Assembly (NCBI GenBank): GCA_003552365.1
Contig: PUKR01000003.1
Span: 1 to 26,495, forward strand
Source: Syntrophomonadaceae bacterium
GTDB lineage: Bacteria; Bacillota; Dethiobacteria; DTU022
DNA length: 26,495 bases
Direction of reading: 5' to 3'
Shown: piece by piece, positions 13,156 through 21,248 of the stretch
Layout: every line of letters begins with the position of its first letter
How positions within the stretch are numbered: the first letter of the stretch is position 1
Position numbers and translations under genes: made by a program
The notes under the pieces: generated by a model
Told to the model about the DNA's origin: nothing
Database searches by the model: none
Seen by the model: only the letters and a program-made list of their open reading frames with translations

Positions 13156-14481
13156 GTGTCAATATTAAGACTGCTATTTTGGACAACCTGCCTGATCTTT
13201 GGGCTGGTTATTTTTCTACCGGGAGTTTCCGGCACCGGTAGTAACCAGTCGGTAGCGGTAATTGAAGTTACGGGAACAATTGATCCCGGGACAAAAAGTT
13301 ACCTTGGCCACGCTTTCAATGAAGCAGATGCTATGAACGCAGATGCCGTAATCATGGAGTTTGACACTCCCGGCGGTTTTATAGAATCCGCCGAGGCTGT
13401 CAGGCGACTCATGGATGATTACGAAGGTGATATTTATGCCTATGTCAACCCTAATGCCATTTCTGCGGGGGCATATTTGGCCCTGGCCGCAAATGAGATT
13501 TACATGGCTCCGGGCAGTACTCTCGGTGCTGCCGAATTAAGCATCCTCGGGGTGGGTGAAGTTGACGAAAAAGTAGTTGATGTTTGGGATAAAGAAATGA
13601 TCAGCATGGCCGAGCGCCGCGGCAGGGACCCCGAAATAGCGTCAGCCATGGTTCGCCGGGATAAAGCTATTGAGGGCCTTGTGGAGCAGGGTATTTTATT
13701 AACCCTGACTGCCGGTGAAGCGTTAGAGGTCGGTTACAGCGAAGGAACGGTTGAAAACCGGGAACAGCTTTTGCAGATGATTGACATGGAAGGCGCGGAA
13801 TGGCGGCCGGTGGAGCCACGCCTCACCGATAGCCTGGTCAGCTGGGTCACCAACCCGGTAGTGGGGACAATTCTTTTAATGATTGGTTTGGGAGGACTGG
13901 CTTTAGAAGTAATTACCGCAGGTTTCGGAGCGGCGGGTGTTTTGAGCCTTGCTGCTTTTGCTCTCTATTTTGGTGGAAATATAGCCGGTGGCATGGCCGA
14001 ATACTGGGTAATCATGCTTTTTGCACTGGGGATCGGCTTGATGCTGGTTGAAGCCGTGATGCCCGGTTTTGGTGTGTTTGGTATTGCCGGGCTGCTTTTG
14101 ACCGTTGCTTCCATCGTGCTTGCCGCTGCTTCGGTGGAAACCGGCCTGGTTATGATCTTAATCTCTTTTGTACTGGCCGGTATTTTTTCAGTTCTTGCTT
14201 TTCGATTTTTTGCCAGCAGGGGTGCTTTACGTCATATCATCCTTGGTGAAGAGGAAAAAGCCGACCTGGGCTATGTAGCCCCTCGCGATCAAAAAGAACT
14301 GGCCGGTAAAAAAGGAAAAGCAGTTACATCCCTGCGCCCTTCCGGGGCAGTTGAAATTGAAGGGAAACGTATTGATGTGGTCAGTGACGGCGCATTTATC
14401 GAACAGGGCGAACCGGTAATTGTGGACCGGGTTGAAGGAGTCAGGGTAATTGTGCGTCGTTTGGACAATAAAGAACAATAA
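13156..14481 (+). CDS. NfeD1b-type membrane protein (ClpP-fold protease domain + NfeD domain)
   Basis: The 441-residue protein starts at a GTG at 13156 placed after GGAGAGGGAGG (13139-13149). An N-terminal hydrophobic segment (about 5-25) acts as signal or anchor. A ClpP/SppA-like serine protease domain follows, with Phe-Asp-Thr-Pro-Gly-Gly and the presumed nucleophile Ser103 in Ala-Ile-Ser-Ala-Gly-Ala-Tyr. Four or so membrane segments lie at about 230-355, and the protein ends with a soluble NfeD OB-fold (about 375-435). Partners of this family are flotillin/SPFH proteins, and FloA is indeed the next gene. The residue aligned by eye with the catalytic lysine of the protease dyad appears as Arg (Ala-Glu-Arg-Arg-Gly-Arg-Asp), so activity is uncertain. 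An in-frame TTG at 13117 lies inside the terminator hairpin and is rejected as start. Confidence 0.9.
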   Translation: MSILRLLFWTTCLIFGLVIFLPGVSGTGSNQSVAVIEVTGTIDPGTKSYLGHAFNEADAMNADAVIMEFDTPGGFIESAEAVRRLMDDYEGDIYAYVNPNAISAGAYLALAANEIYMAPGSTLGAAELSILGVGEVDEKVVDVWDKEMISMAERRGRDPEIASAMVRRDKAIEGLVEQGILLTLTAGEALEVGYSEGTVENREQLLQMIDMEGAEWRPVEPRLTDSLVSWVTNPVVGTILLMIGLGGLALEVITAGFGAAGVLSLAAFALYFGGNIAGGMAEYWVIMLFALGIGLMLVEAVMPGFGVFGIAGLLLTVASIVLAAASVETGLVMILISFVLAGIFSVLAFRFFASRGALRHIILGEEEKADLGYVAPRDQKELAGKKGKAVTSLRPSGAVEIEGKRIDVVSDGAFIEQGEPVIVDRVEGVRVIVRRLDNKEQ

Positions 14482-14494
14482 TATTTAGGCATTC

Positions 14495-14530
14495 TACCGG
14501 CATTAAAAAAGATGACCGGTATTGTATAAA
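14495..14530 (+). promoter_or_regulatory. Inverted repeat and possible promoter ahead of floA
   Basis: TACCGG (14495-14500) and CCGGTA (14516-14521) form a 6+6 inverted repeat 15 bases apart. Between and after it lies a weak promoter candidate, TTAAAA (14503-14508), 16 bases, TATAAA (14525-14530). The repeat could be an RNA hairpin or an operator; the evidence is only the symmetry. Confidence 0.3.
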
Positions 14531-14572
14531 CTGGATCAGTAAGGTGAACACAAATTAATTGGAGGTTTTACG

Positions 14573-15580
14573 ATGACTATTGAAGGGATCATTCCGATTT
14601 TAGCGCTTGTTGTAGTTATTGTTATATTTTTAGCGGTTTTATTTAGCTTCATTCCCGTGGGATTATGGATTTCAGCTCTGGCGGCCCGGGTTCCTGTGGG
14701 TATTTTTTCATTAATAGGAATGCGCCTGCGGCGGGTTATTCCGGCCAGGATAGTGGCTCCCTTAATCAAGGCCACAAAAGCCGGTCTTGACCTGGCGGTT
14801 AATAAGCTCGAAGGTCACTTTCTGGCCGGAGGTAACGTGGACCGGGTGGTAAATGCTCTGATCGCTGCTCAGCGCGCCGAAATTCCGCTGCAGTTTGAAA
14901 GAGCTGCGGCGATTGATTTGGCCGGGCGTGACGTTCTGGAAGCCGTTCAAATGAGCGTTAATCCCAAGGTTATCGAAACTCCTGTAGTGGCTGCCGTGGC
15001 AAAAGACGGGATCGAAGTTAAAGCCCGGGCCAAGGTTACGGTAAGGGCAAATATCGACCGCCTGGTTGGCGGGGCCGGAGAAGAAACGATTATTGCCAGG
15101 GTAGGAGAGGGAATTGTAACTACGATAGGTTCCTCCGATAACCATAAAGTAGTGCTGGAGAACCCGGATAAAATATCAAATACAGTTTTAAACAAAGGCC
15201 TTGATTCAGGGACAGCCTATGAAATATTATCTATCGACGTAGCCGATGTTGATGTCGGCAAGAATATCGGTGCGCAGCTGCAAACCGACCAGGCAGAAGC
15301 AGACAAACGCATAGCCCAGGCCAAGGCGGAAGAACGGCGGGCGATGGCTGTGGCCAAGGAGCAGGAAATGATTGCTTCCGTCCAGGAAATGAAAGCCAAG
15401 GTAACCGAAGCGGAAGCGGAAGTGCCGCGGGCACTCTCGCAGGCACTGCGTGAAGGAAACCTTGGAGTCATGGATTATTACCAGCTTAAGAATGTAATGG
15501 CTGACACGGATATGCGGCAAAGCATAAGCAAGCTCGGCCGGGAAGAGCAAGCTGAAGAAGATGAGGAAGATCAAAGCTAG
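14573..15580 (+). CDS. floA: Flotillin-like protein FloA
   Basis: The 335-residue SPFH-type scaffold organises functional membrane microdomains and affects membrane fluidity. An N-terminal hydrophobic hairpin (about 5-50) anchors it from the cytoplasmic side. The conserved core includes Met-Arg-Leu-Arg-Arg-Val, Asn-Lys-Leu-Glu-Gly-His-Phe-Leu-Ala-Gly-Gly-Asn-Val and Val-Lys-Ala-Arg-Ala-Lys-Val-Thr-Val-Arg-Ala-Asn. A Glu/Ala-rich coiled coil (about 235-290, with the Asp-Lys-Arg-Ile-Ala-Gln-Ala-Lys-Ala-Glu-Glu-Arg-Arg repeat) drives assembly. The C-terminal tail is acidic. GGAGG at 14561-14565 supports the ATG. It follows the nfeD gene by 91 bases, reproducing the yqeZ-yqfA pairing of Bacillus. 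Confidence 0.96.
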   Translation: MTIEGIIPILALVVVIVIFLAVLFSFIPVGLWISALAARVPVGIFSLIGMRLRRVIPARIVAPLIKATKAGLDLAVNKLEGHFLAGGNVDRVVNALIAAQRAEIPLQFERAAAIDLAGRDVLEAVQMSVNPKVIETPVVAAVAKDGIEVKARAKVTVRANIDRLVGGAGEETIIARVGEGIVTTIGSSDNHKVVLENPDKISNTVLNKGLDSGTAYEILSIDVADVDVGKNIGAQLQTDQAEADKRIAQAKAEERRAMAVAKEQEMIASVQEMKAKVTEAEAEVPRALSQALREGNLGVMDYYQLKNVMADTDMRQSISKLGREEQAEEDEEDQS

Positions 15581-15595
15581 GCGGGAGGCTTTTTG

Positions 15596-16045
15596 ATGGA
15601 AGGCATTATAGTATTTATTATTATAATAGTGGTCCTTAATATACTGAGCCGGTTGATGGGAGGGGGTAAAAGCCGGCAGGCGCCACCCTCACGCAGGAGA
15701 CGATTGCCTGAAGAAACCTGGCCCGAAAGGACAAAGGACAGGAGATCCGAGTATTCCGGCTCCAAAAAGCCTCTGCCCGGTTACTACGAGGATGAAGCTA
15801 AAGAAGTTGAGGATGATCAGCTTGCAGCAACTTTTCCCGACTCTTCTCGAAGAAAGAAAGTCAAAAAAGAGGTCGGGCGAGCATACAACCTGAATGAGCA
15901 AAAAACCGGTTCAGGGCGCACAACTGCCCGTCTACAGCAAATACTTTCTGGTAAAGATTCGCTGAAAGCAGCATTTATTTTTCATGAGCTGCTTGAACCC
16001 CCGCTTTCTGTACGAAAAAAGCGGAAAAAAAGGGGATATCATTAA
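15596..16045 (+). CDS. Small FloA-linked membrane protein, unknown function
   Basis: I do not recognise a named family. The protein has 149 residues: one strongly hydrophobic N-terminal helix (about 3-20) is followed by Gly-Gly-Gly-Lys and a long, highly charged, probably disordered tail with a basic patch (Arg33-Arg36), a Tyr/Glu stretch (63-71) and a basic end. Near the C-terminus, residues 121-140 form an ordered amphipathic block with Ala-Phe-Ile-Phe-His-Glu-Leu-Leu-Glu-Pro-Pro-Leu-Ser-Val-Arg-Lys. By recollection this resembles short Glu-x-Leu-x-Pro-Pro-x-x-x-Arg motifs in other clostridial membrane-anchored proteins. The ATG at 15596 has GGGAGG 7 bases upstream. It is 15 bases after floA and takes the place where yqfC-yqfD normally lie, so a role with FloA/NfeD is a reasonable guess but no more. 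Confidence 0.8.
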   Translation: MEGIIVFIIIIVVLNILSRLMGGGKSRQAPPSRRRRLPEETWPERTKDRRSEYSGSKKPLPGYYEDEAKEVEDDQLAATFPDSSRRKKVKKEVGRAYNLNEQKTGSGRTTARLQQILSGKDSLKAAFIFHELLEPPLSVRKKRKKRGYH

Positions 16046-16080
16046 ACTGTATTTTTTTGGTTATGGAGGATCTAAAGACG

Positions 16081-16968
16081 ATGAACCGGCCCTGGCGAGG
16101 GTTTGAAACCGGAAAACCGGCTGAAAGCGACCTTCTCATCATGGGAGTTCCCTTTGACGGAGCTGTAAGCAGTTTTCGGGGTGCGGCGGAAGCCCCTGCT
16201 CGCTTGAGAAAATTATCGGCGATGACCCCGCCTGTTTCCGAGGAGGGTATAGATTTACGGGGCCTCGTGATTCATGATCGGGGAGATCTGCAGGTGGATC
16301 CTGAAGGAAGTAGTTATTTTGATACGGTACGGGAAGAGGCGCTGGAATTGATAAAAAAAGGTAAATTTACCTTGTTTTTTGGCGGGGATCACTCGATTAC
16401 GATACCGCTGGCCGGCGCTTTTGCCGAGCACTATTATCCTGAACCCGTAGGAATGATCCACATCGATTCGCATTGCGATTTAATGGAGCGGTATGAAGGG
16501 GTTCAATGGTCCCATGCCTGCCCCCAGAGACGTTTTCTCGAACAAGAGAACGCTGCAGCTGAAAACCTGGCCCTGGTCGGGATCCGCAATCTTGAGGTTG
16601 AAGAAATGGAATTTTTACAGGAACATCCCTCCATCACTATGATTACTTCCCGACAGTTTTACCATCGCCCCCGGACAGATATTGTAGAGCAGGTAATTAA
16701 AGCTATGAAAGGTGTAGAAGCGGTTTACCTTTCATTAGATATCGATGTTTTGGATCCTGCATATGCTCCGGGGACCGGGGTTCCTGAAGCCGGGGGACTT
16801 ACCACCAGGGAAGTTATAGAATTCGTCCGGGAGATGATTTTAAGTTTACCGGTAAAAGCAATGGATCTTGTTGAAGTGGCCCCACCGCTTGATCATTCCG
16901 ACATAACCTCCTGGTCTGCCGTTAAGATTATCTACGAAACATTTGCCGCCCTTGTTTCTTCGGAATAA
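16081..16968 (+). CDS. speB: Ureohydrolase (arginase/agmatinase family), likely agmatinase
   Basis: The 295-residue enzyme has the complete binuclear manganese site of the ureohydrolases: His104 (Gly-Gly-Asp-His-Ser), Asp129, His131 and Asp133 (His-Ile-Asp-Ser-His-Cys-Asp), and Asp220 and Asp222 (Ser-Leu-Asp-Ile-Asp-Val-Leu-Asp-Pro). It would hydrolyse a guanidino compound to an amine and urea. Agmatine (to putrescine) is the best guess because the length and the Gly-Thr-Gly-Val-Pro-Glu-Ala-Gly-Gly-Leu block resemble SpeB. However, the metal motif reads Asp-Ser-His where most agmatinases have Asp-Ala-His, and no speA or speE is adjacent, so guanidinobutyrate or another substrate remains possible. 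The ATG at 16081 has GGAGGA 10 bases upstream; an in-frame ATG at 16063 lacks one. It follows the small membrane protein by 35 bases. Confidence 0.85.
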   Translation: MNRPWRGFETGKPAESDLLIMGVPFDGAVSSFRGAAEAPARLRKLSAMTPPVSEEGIDLRGLVIHDRGDLQVDPEGSSYFDTVREEALELIKKGKFTLFFGGDHSITIPLAGAFAEHYYPEPVGMIHIDSHCDLMERYEGVQWSHACPQRRFLEQENAAAENLALVGIRNLEVEEMEFLQEHPSITMITSRQFYHRPRTDIVEQVIKAMKGVEAVYLSLDIDVLDPAYAPGTGVPEAGGLTTREVIEFVREMILSLPVKAMDLVEVAPPLDHSDITSWSAVKIIYETFAALVSSE

Positions 16969-17116
16969 TATTCATTGTAACAATTATATTTTCAAACTAC
17001 CGTAGTATGGCTTCAAATGATAAAATATAGTAGAATCATGTGCAGGCTCAGGTGATAAAATTATTATAGCTTAGTTTACAGGTTTAAATTTTAGTTAGAA
17101 GAAGGGAGACTGCTTA

Positions 17117-18121
17117 TTGGCAGAGAGTTTAGCGAACCGGACTGTAATGCTTAAAAGCGGTGAAGAAGCAGTTCAACTGTTAGGCAAGCAGGATCGGCAT
17201 TTTAGTATGGTTGAAGATAAATTTGATGTTCACCTGATTCCCAAAGGGCATGAACTGGTTATCGAAGGGCCGCCCGGGGAAGTGGAATCGCTGTACAAAA
17301 TGTTCCAGGAACTGCTGGTCCATATAAGGAAAGGGCATTTGTTGACCAGCCGGGAATTCGAATATGCTTTAAAACTAACGGCCCAGGGAGATGTGGGCTC
17401 GATTCGTTCCTTGTTCAGCGACCTGGTCCTGGTTACACCCAGGGGCAAGCAAATACGCCCAAAAACAATCGGGCAAAAACAATACCTGGAAGCAATTCGC
17501 AGTTGCGACATAGTCCTATCTATTGGACCCGCCGGAACGGGAAAAACCTACCTTGCCCTGGCTATGGCTGTGGACGCCCTTAAAAGTAAACAGGTTCAGC
17601 GGTTAATACTGACCAGGCCTGCAGTGGAGGCTGGTGAACACCTCGGTTTCCTTCCGGGTGATTTCCAGGAGAAGGTTGATCCGTACCTGCGGCCAATTTA
17701 TGACGGCCTTTATGATTTACTGGGAGTAGATGTTTTCCAGAGATACAGGGAAAAGGGAATTATTGAAATTGCCCCCCTTGCTTACATGCGGGGCCGCACC
17801 CTGGACGATTCTTTTGTTATTCTTGATGAAGGTCAAAACGCGACTTCGGAACAGATGAAAATGCTTTTAACCCGCCTTGGTTTTGGTTCCAAAGCGATAG
17901 TAACCGGTGATGTCACCCAGGTGGATTTACCGAAGGGGCGTTACTCCGGCCTGGAAGAAGCTGCGCGAATATTATCCGGCATTGAGGGCATTGCCCGGGT
18001 TTACCTGAGCGAGAAGGATGTTGTAAGGCATCCGCTGGTTCAAAATATTATTAAAGCTTACGAGAAACACGAAACAATGCAGGAAAGGGATAGGCATGAA
18101 GAAAAAAACAATAATCGGTGA
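17117..18121 (+). CDS. phoH: PhoH-like ATPase
   Basis: The 334-residue protein has an N-terminal KH-like region (about 25-80) and a P-loop ATPase domain of the PhoH/YbeZ family. Walker A is Gly-Pro-Ala-Gly-Thr-Gly-Lys-Thr at 137-144, and Walker B is Phe-Val-Ile-Leu-Asp-Glu-Gly-Gln-Asn-Ala near 232-243. These proteins act with YbeY in 16S rRNA maturation and RNA quality control, and ybeY is two genes downstream. The start is a TTG at 17117, supported by AGGGAG (17103-17108) 8 bases away. The 3' end overlaps pgpH by 26 bases. No convincing promoter was found in the 148-base gap before it. Confidence 0.94.
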   Translation: MAESLANRTVMLKSGEEAVQLLGKQDRHFSMVEDKFDVHLIPKGHELVIEGPPGEVESLYKMFQELLVHIRKGHLLTSREFEYALKLTAQGDVGSIRSLFSDLVLVTPRGKQIRPKTIGQKQYLEAIRSCDIVLSIGPAGTGKTYLALAMAVDALKSKQVQRLILTRPAVEAGEHLGFLPGDFQEKVDPYLRPIYDGLYDLLGVDVFQRYREKGIIEIAPLAYMRGRTLDDSFVILDEGQNATSEQMKMLLTRLGFGSKAIVTGDVTQVDLPKGRYSGLEEAARILSGIEGIARVYLSEKDVVRHPLVQNIIKAYEKHETMQERDRHEEKNNNR

Positions 18122-20306
18122 GATATTCGACCGGTCGGTTTCCTTCAAAGAAAATACCCGCTTGCAGAAAATCGTTTTGGTAGCCGGTTTGTTCTTTGCT
18201 ATCTATCTTTTACTGGTTATCGTTAGTATGCCTGCGCGTCTGGATATTACCGTGGGTCGACCCAGCCCGGATACTATTTTTGCTCACCGGGATGAAGTTG
18301 ACAGTTACGCAACCGAACAACTGCGGGAAGAAGCGGCAGAAGAAGTTCCGGATGTTTATGATTATGATCCCCAGGTTTTAGAAAATGCCCTGGATGAAAT
18401 CGGGGAATTCTTTGATGAAATTGTTGCTATCAATGCTATGGAAATAGAAATTGAAACGGATGAGGAAGTTATTGAGGAAGCTAACAATGAATTGGAAGAT
18501 GTTGAAGTGGAAGAAGTAGAAGACGAAGAGGAGCTAATAGAAGAAATAAAAGAAGAAAAAAAACTGGAAAAAATCCGGGAACTTTTACCTGAGGATCTTC
18601 CTGATGAAACGGCGGCTTCTTTATTAACCAGCAGGGATAATCTTAGAGAGTTGCAGGGAAAAATAAATAATTCAGTCCAGGAAGTTTTTGAAGATGGCAT
18701 CAGGGAAGGTGACATAGAATCCGCGCAGAACAGGTTGGAGCAAAAAATTGCCCTTTATCCCTCAAGCTCTAACCACAAAACAATTGCAGAAGTCCTGGTA
18801 GAACCCCTGGTTGAGCAAAATAAATTTTATAATGAACAGGCCACTATGGAAAAACGGGAACAAGCCCGTGAAGAAGTAGAACCTAAGATTATCCTCCGCA
18901 ACACCCTTATCGTCAGTGAAGGGGAGCCGGTTAGCGAACACCAGTATTCAAAGCTGGAGGACCTGGGCTTAATCCTGGGTCAGCAAGTTGATTATCCTGC
19001 TTACTTTGGCTTATTTTTACTCCTGGTAATCTTGTTTATCCTGGTCGGGATATACCTGTCAATATTTGTAAGAGATGTTTTTAACAGTCCCAGGCTCCTG
19101 CTTTTAACCGGGCTGATCTTCCTGATTACCCTGATTTTTTGTATCGCTGCCAACTATTTTTCCGGTTATTTAATCCCGGTGGCGATCGGGGTAATATTAA
19201 TCACCGTCATGTTTGGGTATAAACTGGCCCTGATCATAAATTTTGCCCTGGCTGTTGTGGTCGGGTTGATTACCGGTGGTGACTATTCGTTTATTCTGGT
19301 TGCCCTGGCGGGTGGCCTGGTTTCCATTTATGCCATTACCAGGTTGAGCCAGCGTAGTGATCTGGCCCGGGCCGGATTCTATGTTGCGGTGACCAATGTT
19401 GTTGTTATAGTTGCTATCTATTTCTTCCTGGGGAATGTCAGTTTGGAGTATGATTCACTGGTTAACTTCGGTTACAGCATGATGGCCGGTATTGGAAACG
19501 GCATTTTTTCTTCCGTAGTTGCTATTGGCTTGCTGCCTTTCCTGGAAAACTTTTTTGGAGTTACTACAGCTATTACCTTGCTGGAGCTGTCTAACCCCAA
19601 CCATCCACTTTTGAAGGAGATGCTGATGAAGGCTCCGGGAACCTATTATCACAGCATGATGGTTTCTAATTTAGCCGAAGCGGCGGCTGAGTCTGTGAAG
19701 GCAGACTCTTTATTGACCAGGGTGGGCGCATATTACCATGATATCGGTAAATTAAAGCGGCCCTATTTTTTTTCGGAAAACCAGCTTTCTAATGAAAACC
19801 CGCATGCAAAACTGTCTCCCAATTTGAGTTCTTTAATAATCGGGGCGCATCCTAAAGATGGCTTCCAAATTGGCAAAAAGCATCGCCTGCCGGATGCAAT
19901 TTTGGAGATAGTAGTCCAGCATCACGGCACCAGCATGATTTCTTTTTTCTATCAGAAAGCCCTGGAAAATAATAGCAGAGAAAATATTTCAGCCGATAAC
20001 TTCCGCTATGAGGGTCCCAAACCTCAAACAAAGGAAGCGGCAATTATTATGCTTGCCGATGCCGTTGAGGCAGGAGTGCGATCCATTTCCAAGCCGACGA
20101 GCAACCGGGTTGAAACAATGGTTCGCCGCATGATCAAGGATAAGCTTGAAGACGGACAGCTTGATCAATCGGATCTGACCTTGAAAGAACTGGATCAAAT
20201 TGCCGAAGCATTTATCTATATTATGTCCGGGATTTATCACCAGCGGATTGAATATCCCGAGAAGGCGCTTAAGGCAGAGCTTGAAAGGAGTTCCGGTGCT
20301 AAATGA
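18096..20306 (+). CDS. pgpH: 7TM-HD membrane protein, c-di-AMP phosphodiesterase PgpH
   Basis: The 736-residue protein combines an N-terminal membrane helix (about 24-44), a large extracytoplasmic 7TMR-HDED domain (about 45-300), seven membrane helices (about 302-500) and a cytoplasmic HD domain. The HD domain shows Tyr-Tyr-His519-Ser-Met-Met, then His548-Asp549-Ile-Gly-Lys and later Gln-His-His-Gly-Thr, as expected for the metal site. Family members degrade cyclic di-AMP to pApA, affecting potassium and osmotic balance. Residues 116-154 of the outer domain are extraordinarily acidic (23 of 39 are Asp or Glu). The gene starts inside the phoH end (26-base overlap) and its TGA overlaps the ybeY ATG by 4 bases, so the block is translationally coupled. 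Confidence 0.95.
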   Translation: MKKKTIIGEIFDRSVSFKENTRLQKIVLVAGLFFAIYLLLVIVSMPARLDITVGRPSPDTIFAHRDEVDSYATEQLREEAAEEVPDVYDYDPQVLENALDEIGEFFDEIVAINAMEIEIETDEEVIEEANNELEDVEVEEVEDEEELIEEIKEEKKLEKIRELLPEDLPDETAASLLTSRDNLRELQGKINNSVQEVFEDGIREGDIESAQNRLEQKIALYPSSSNHKTIAEVLVEPLVEQNKFYNEQATMEKREQAREEVEPKIILRNTLIVSEGEPVSEHQYSKLEDLGLILGQQVDYPAYFGLFLLLVILFILVGIYLSIFVRDVFNSPRLLLLTGLIFLITLIFCIAANYFSGYLIPVAIGVILITVMFGYKLALIINFALAVVVGLITGGDYSFILVALAGGLVSIYAITRLSQRSDLARAGFYVAVTNVVVIVAIYFFLGNVSLEYDSLVNFGYSMMAGIGNGIFSSVVAIGLLPFLENFFGVTTAITLLELSNPNHPLLKEMLMKAPGTYYHSMMVSNLAEAAAESVKADSLLTRVGAYYHDIGKLKRPYFFSENQLSNENPHAKLSPNLSSLIIGAHPKDGFQIGKKHRLPDAILEIVVQHHGTSMISFFYQKALENNSRENISADNFRYEGPKPQTKEAAIIMLADAVEAGVRSISKPTSNRVETMVRRMIKDKLEDGQLDQSDLTLKELDQIAEAFIYIMSGIYHQRIEYPEKALKAELERSSGAK

Positions 20307-20773
20307 GTGCTTCCGTCACGGTTTTGATCAAAGAGCAGCCGTTTCCAAATGAATACGCTGACCACCTTGTAGGAGTGGTTAATCATGTTTTAAAACAATA
20401 TGATCTCGGTGAAGGAGAAGTTTCGTTGGTGCTGGCTGATGATCAGTTTTTGCATAAATTAAATAGTCAATACAGGAATATAGATGCTCCAACCGATGTT
20501 CTTTCCTTTTGTTACCTTGATTCAGATGATGGCCATTTCCGGGAGGAGCTAGAATTCCCTGTTGGTGATATTTATATTTCCGTAGATCGTGCCCGGGAAC
20601 AGGCCGCCCAAGCCGGACATCCACTGGAGAAAGAGCTTTTACTGTTGGTGGTCCATGGAATACTCCACCTCTGTGGCTACGACCATGCTGAAGAAGACGA
20701 AACCAGCTTGATGAAGCAAAGAGAACAGGAAATTTTGGGTGAATTTGAGCATATCGTTCCGGGAGACAGGTAA
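20303..20773 (+). CDS. ybeY: Endoribonuclease YbeY
   Basis: The 156-residue zinc-dependent endoribonuclease is needed for 16S rRNA 3'-end maturation and ribosome quality control. The zinc signature His-Gly-Ile-Leu-His-Leu-Cys-Gly-Tyr-Asp-His is intact (about 117-127). The conserved Tyr-Arg-x-Ile-Asp-x-Pro-Thr-Asp-Val-Leu-Ser-Phe (about 57-69) and Gly-Asp-Ile-Tyr-Ile-Ser are also present. AAAGGAG at 20285-20291 serves its ATG, which overlaps the pgpH stop as ATGA. It works with PhoH and Era, both encoded nearby. Confidence 0.97.
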   Translation: MSASVTVLIKEQPFPNEYADHLVGVVNHVLKQYDLGEGEVSLVLADDQFLHKLNSQYRNIDAPTDVLSFCYLDSDDGHFREELEFPVGDIYISVDRAREQAAQAGHPLEKELLLLVVHGILHLCGYDHAEEDETSLMKQREQEILGEFEHIVPGDR

Positions 20774-21163
20774 ATGGACAAATTAATAACCAGCTTCAAA
20801 TATGCATTTAATGGGCTGAAATTTTGTTTCTCGACTCAACGAAACATGCTCATCCACTTTATTATTGGTCTCCTGGTTTTGATTGCCGCCTGGTTGTTGC
20901 AGGTTTCACCGGTCGGGCTGTTATTTCTACTTACCGCGATTTTTTCGGTGCTGGTTGCCGAAACATTTAATACCGCTCTCGAAAAATCAATTGATCTTAT
21001 TACAAGGGAACGAAACCAGTTTGCCCAAAGTGCCAAAGATGTTGCAGCTGGAGCTGTTTTGTTAACTTCGGTATTTGCTGTCCTGGTCGGGCTGCTGGTT
21101 TTAGGCCCTCCACTATGGGGGCTAATTCAATCTACCCTGCTATTGGCCTTGCAACTTCCTTGA
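20774..21163 (+). CDS. dgkA: Diacylglycerol/undecaprenol kinase, DgkA family
   Basis: The 129-residue integral membrane kinase has three predicted helices. The active-site block Ala-Glu-Thr-Phe-Asn-Thr-Ala-Leu-Glu-Lys-Ser-Ile-Asp (about 57-69) followed by Ala-Lys-Asp-x-Ala-Ala-Gly-Ala-Val is intact. In Gram-positive bacteria this family phosphorylates undecaprenol, recycling the lipid carrier for peptidoglycan. It begins directly after the ybeY stop with no gap, using GGGAG inside ybeY. The C-terminal hydrophobic stretch runs to the end of the protein. The cdd gene usually found next is absent; a promoter and a DUF881 gene follow instead. Confidence 0.93.
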   Translation: MDKLITSFKYAFNGLKFCFSTQRNMLIHFIIGLLVLIAAWLLQVSPVGLLFLLTAIFSVLVAETFNTALEKSIDLITRERNQFAQSAKDVAAGAVLLTSVFAVLVGLLVLGPPLWGLIQSTLLLALQLP

Positions 21164-21197
21164 TGAAATAATTTTTCTTCCAGTGCAAATCTTCAGG

Positions 21198-21226
21198 TTA
21201 CCCTAAACCCTTTTGAAGTGTATAAT
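21198..21226 (+). promoter_or_regulatory. Promoter candidate ahead of the DUF881 gene
   Basis: A perfect -10 TATAAT (21221-21226) lies 17 bases after TTACCC (21198-21203), a poor -35. The predicted start, near 21233, lies at the CGGAGG (21234-21239) of the gene, giving a very short leader. Confidence 0.55.
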
Positions 21227-21248
21227 AGCAGTACGGAGGCTAAAGAAT

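Noticed and set aside
14762..15574. Multiple minus-strand frames opposite floA
   Set aside because: They follow the repeated Ala/Glu codons of the FloA coiled coil; no independent signals.
16969..17116. Promoter for phoH in the 148-base AT-rich gap
   Set aside because: Several -10-like hexamers occur but none has an acceptable -35 at 16-18 bases.
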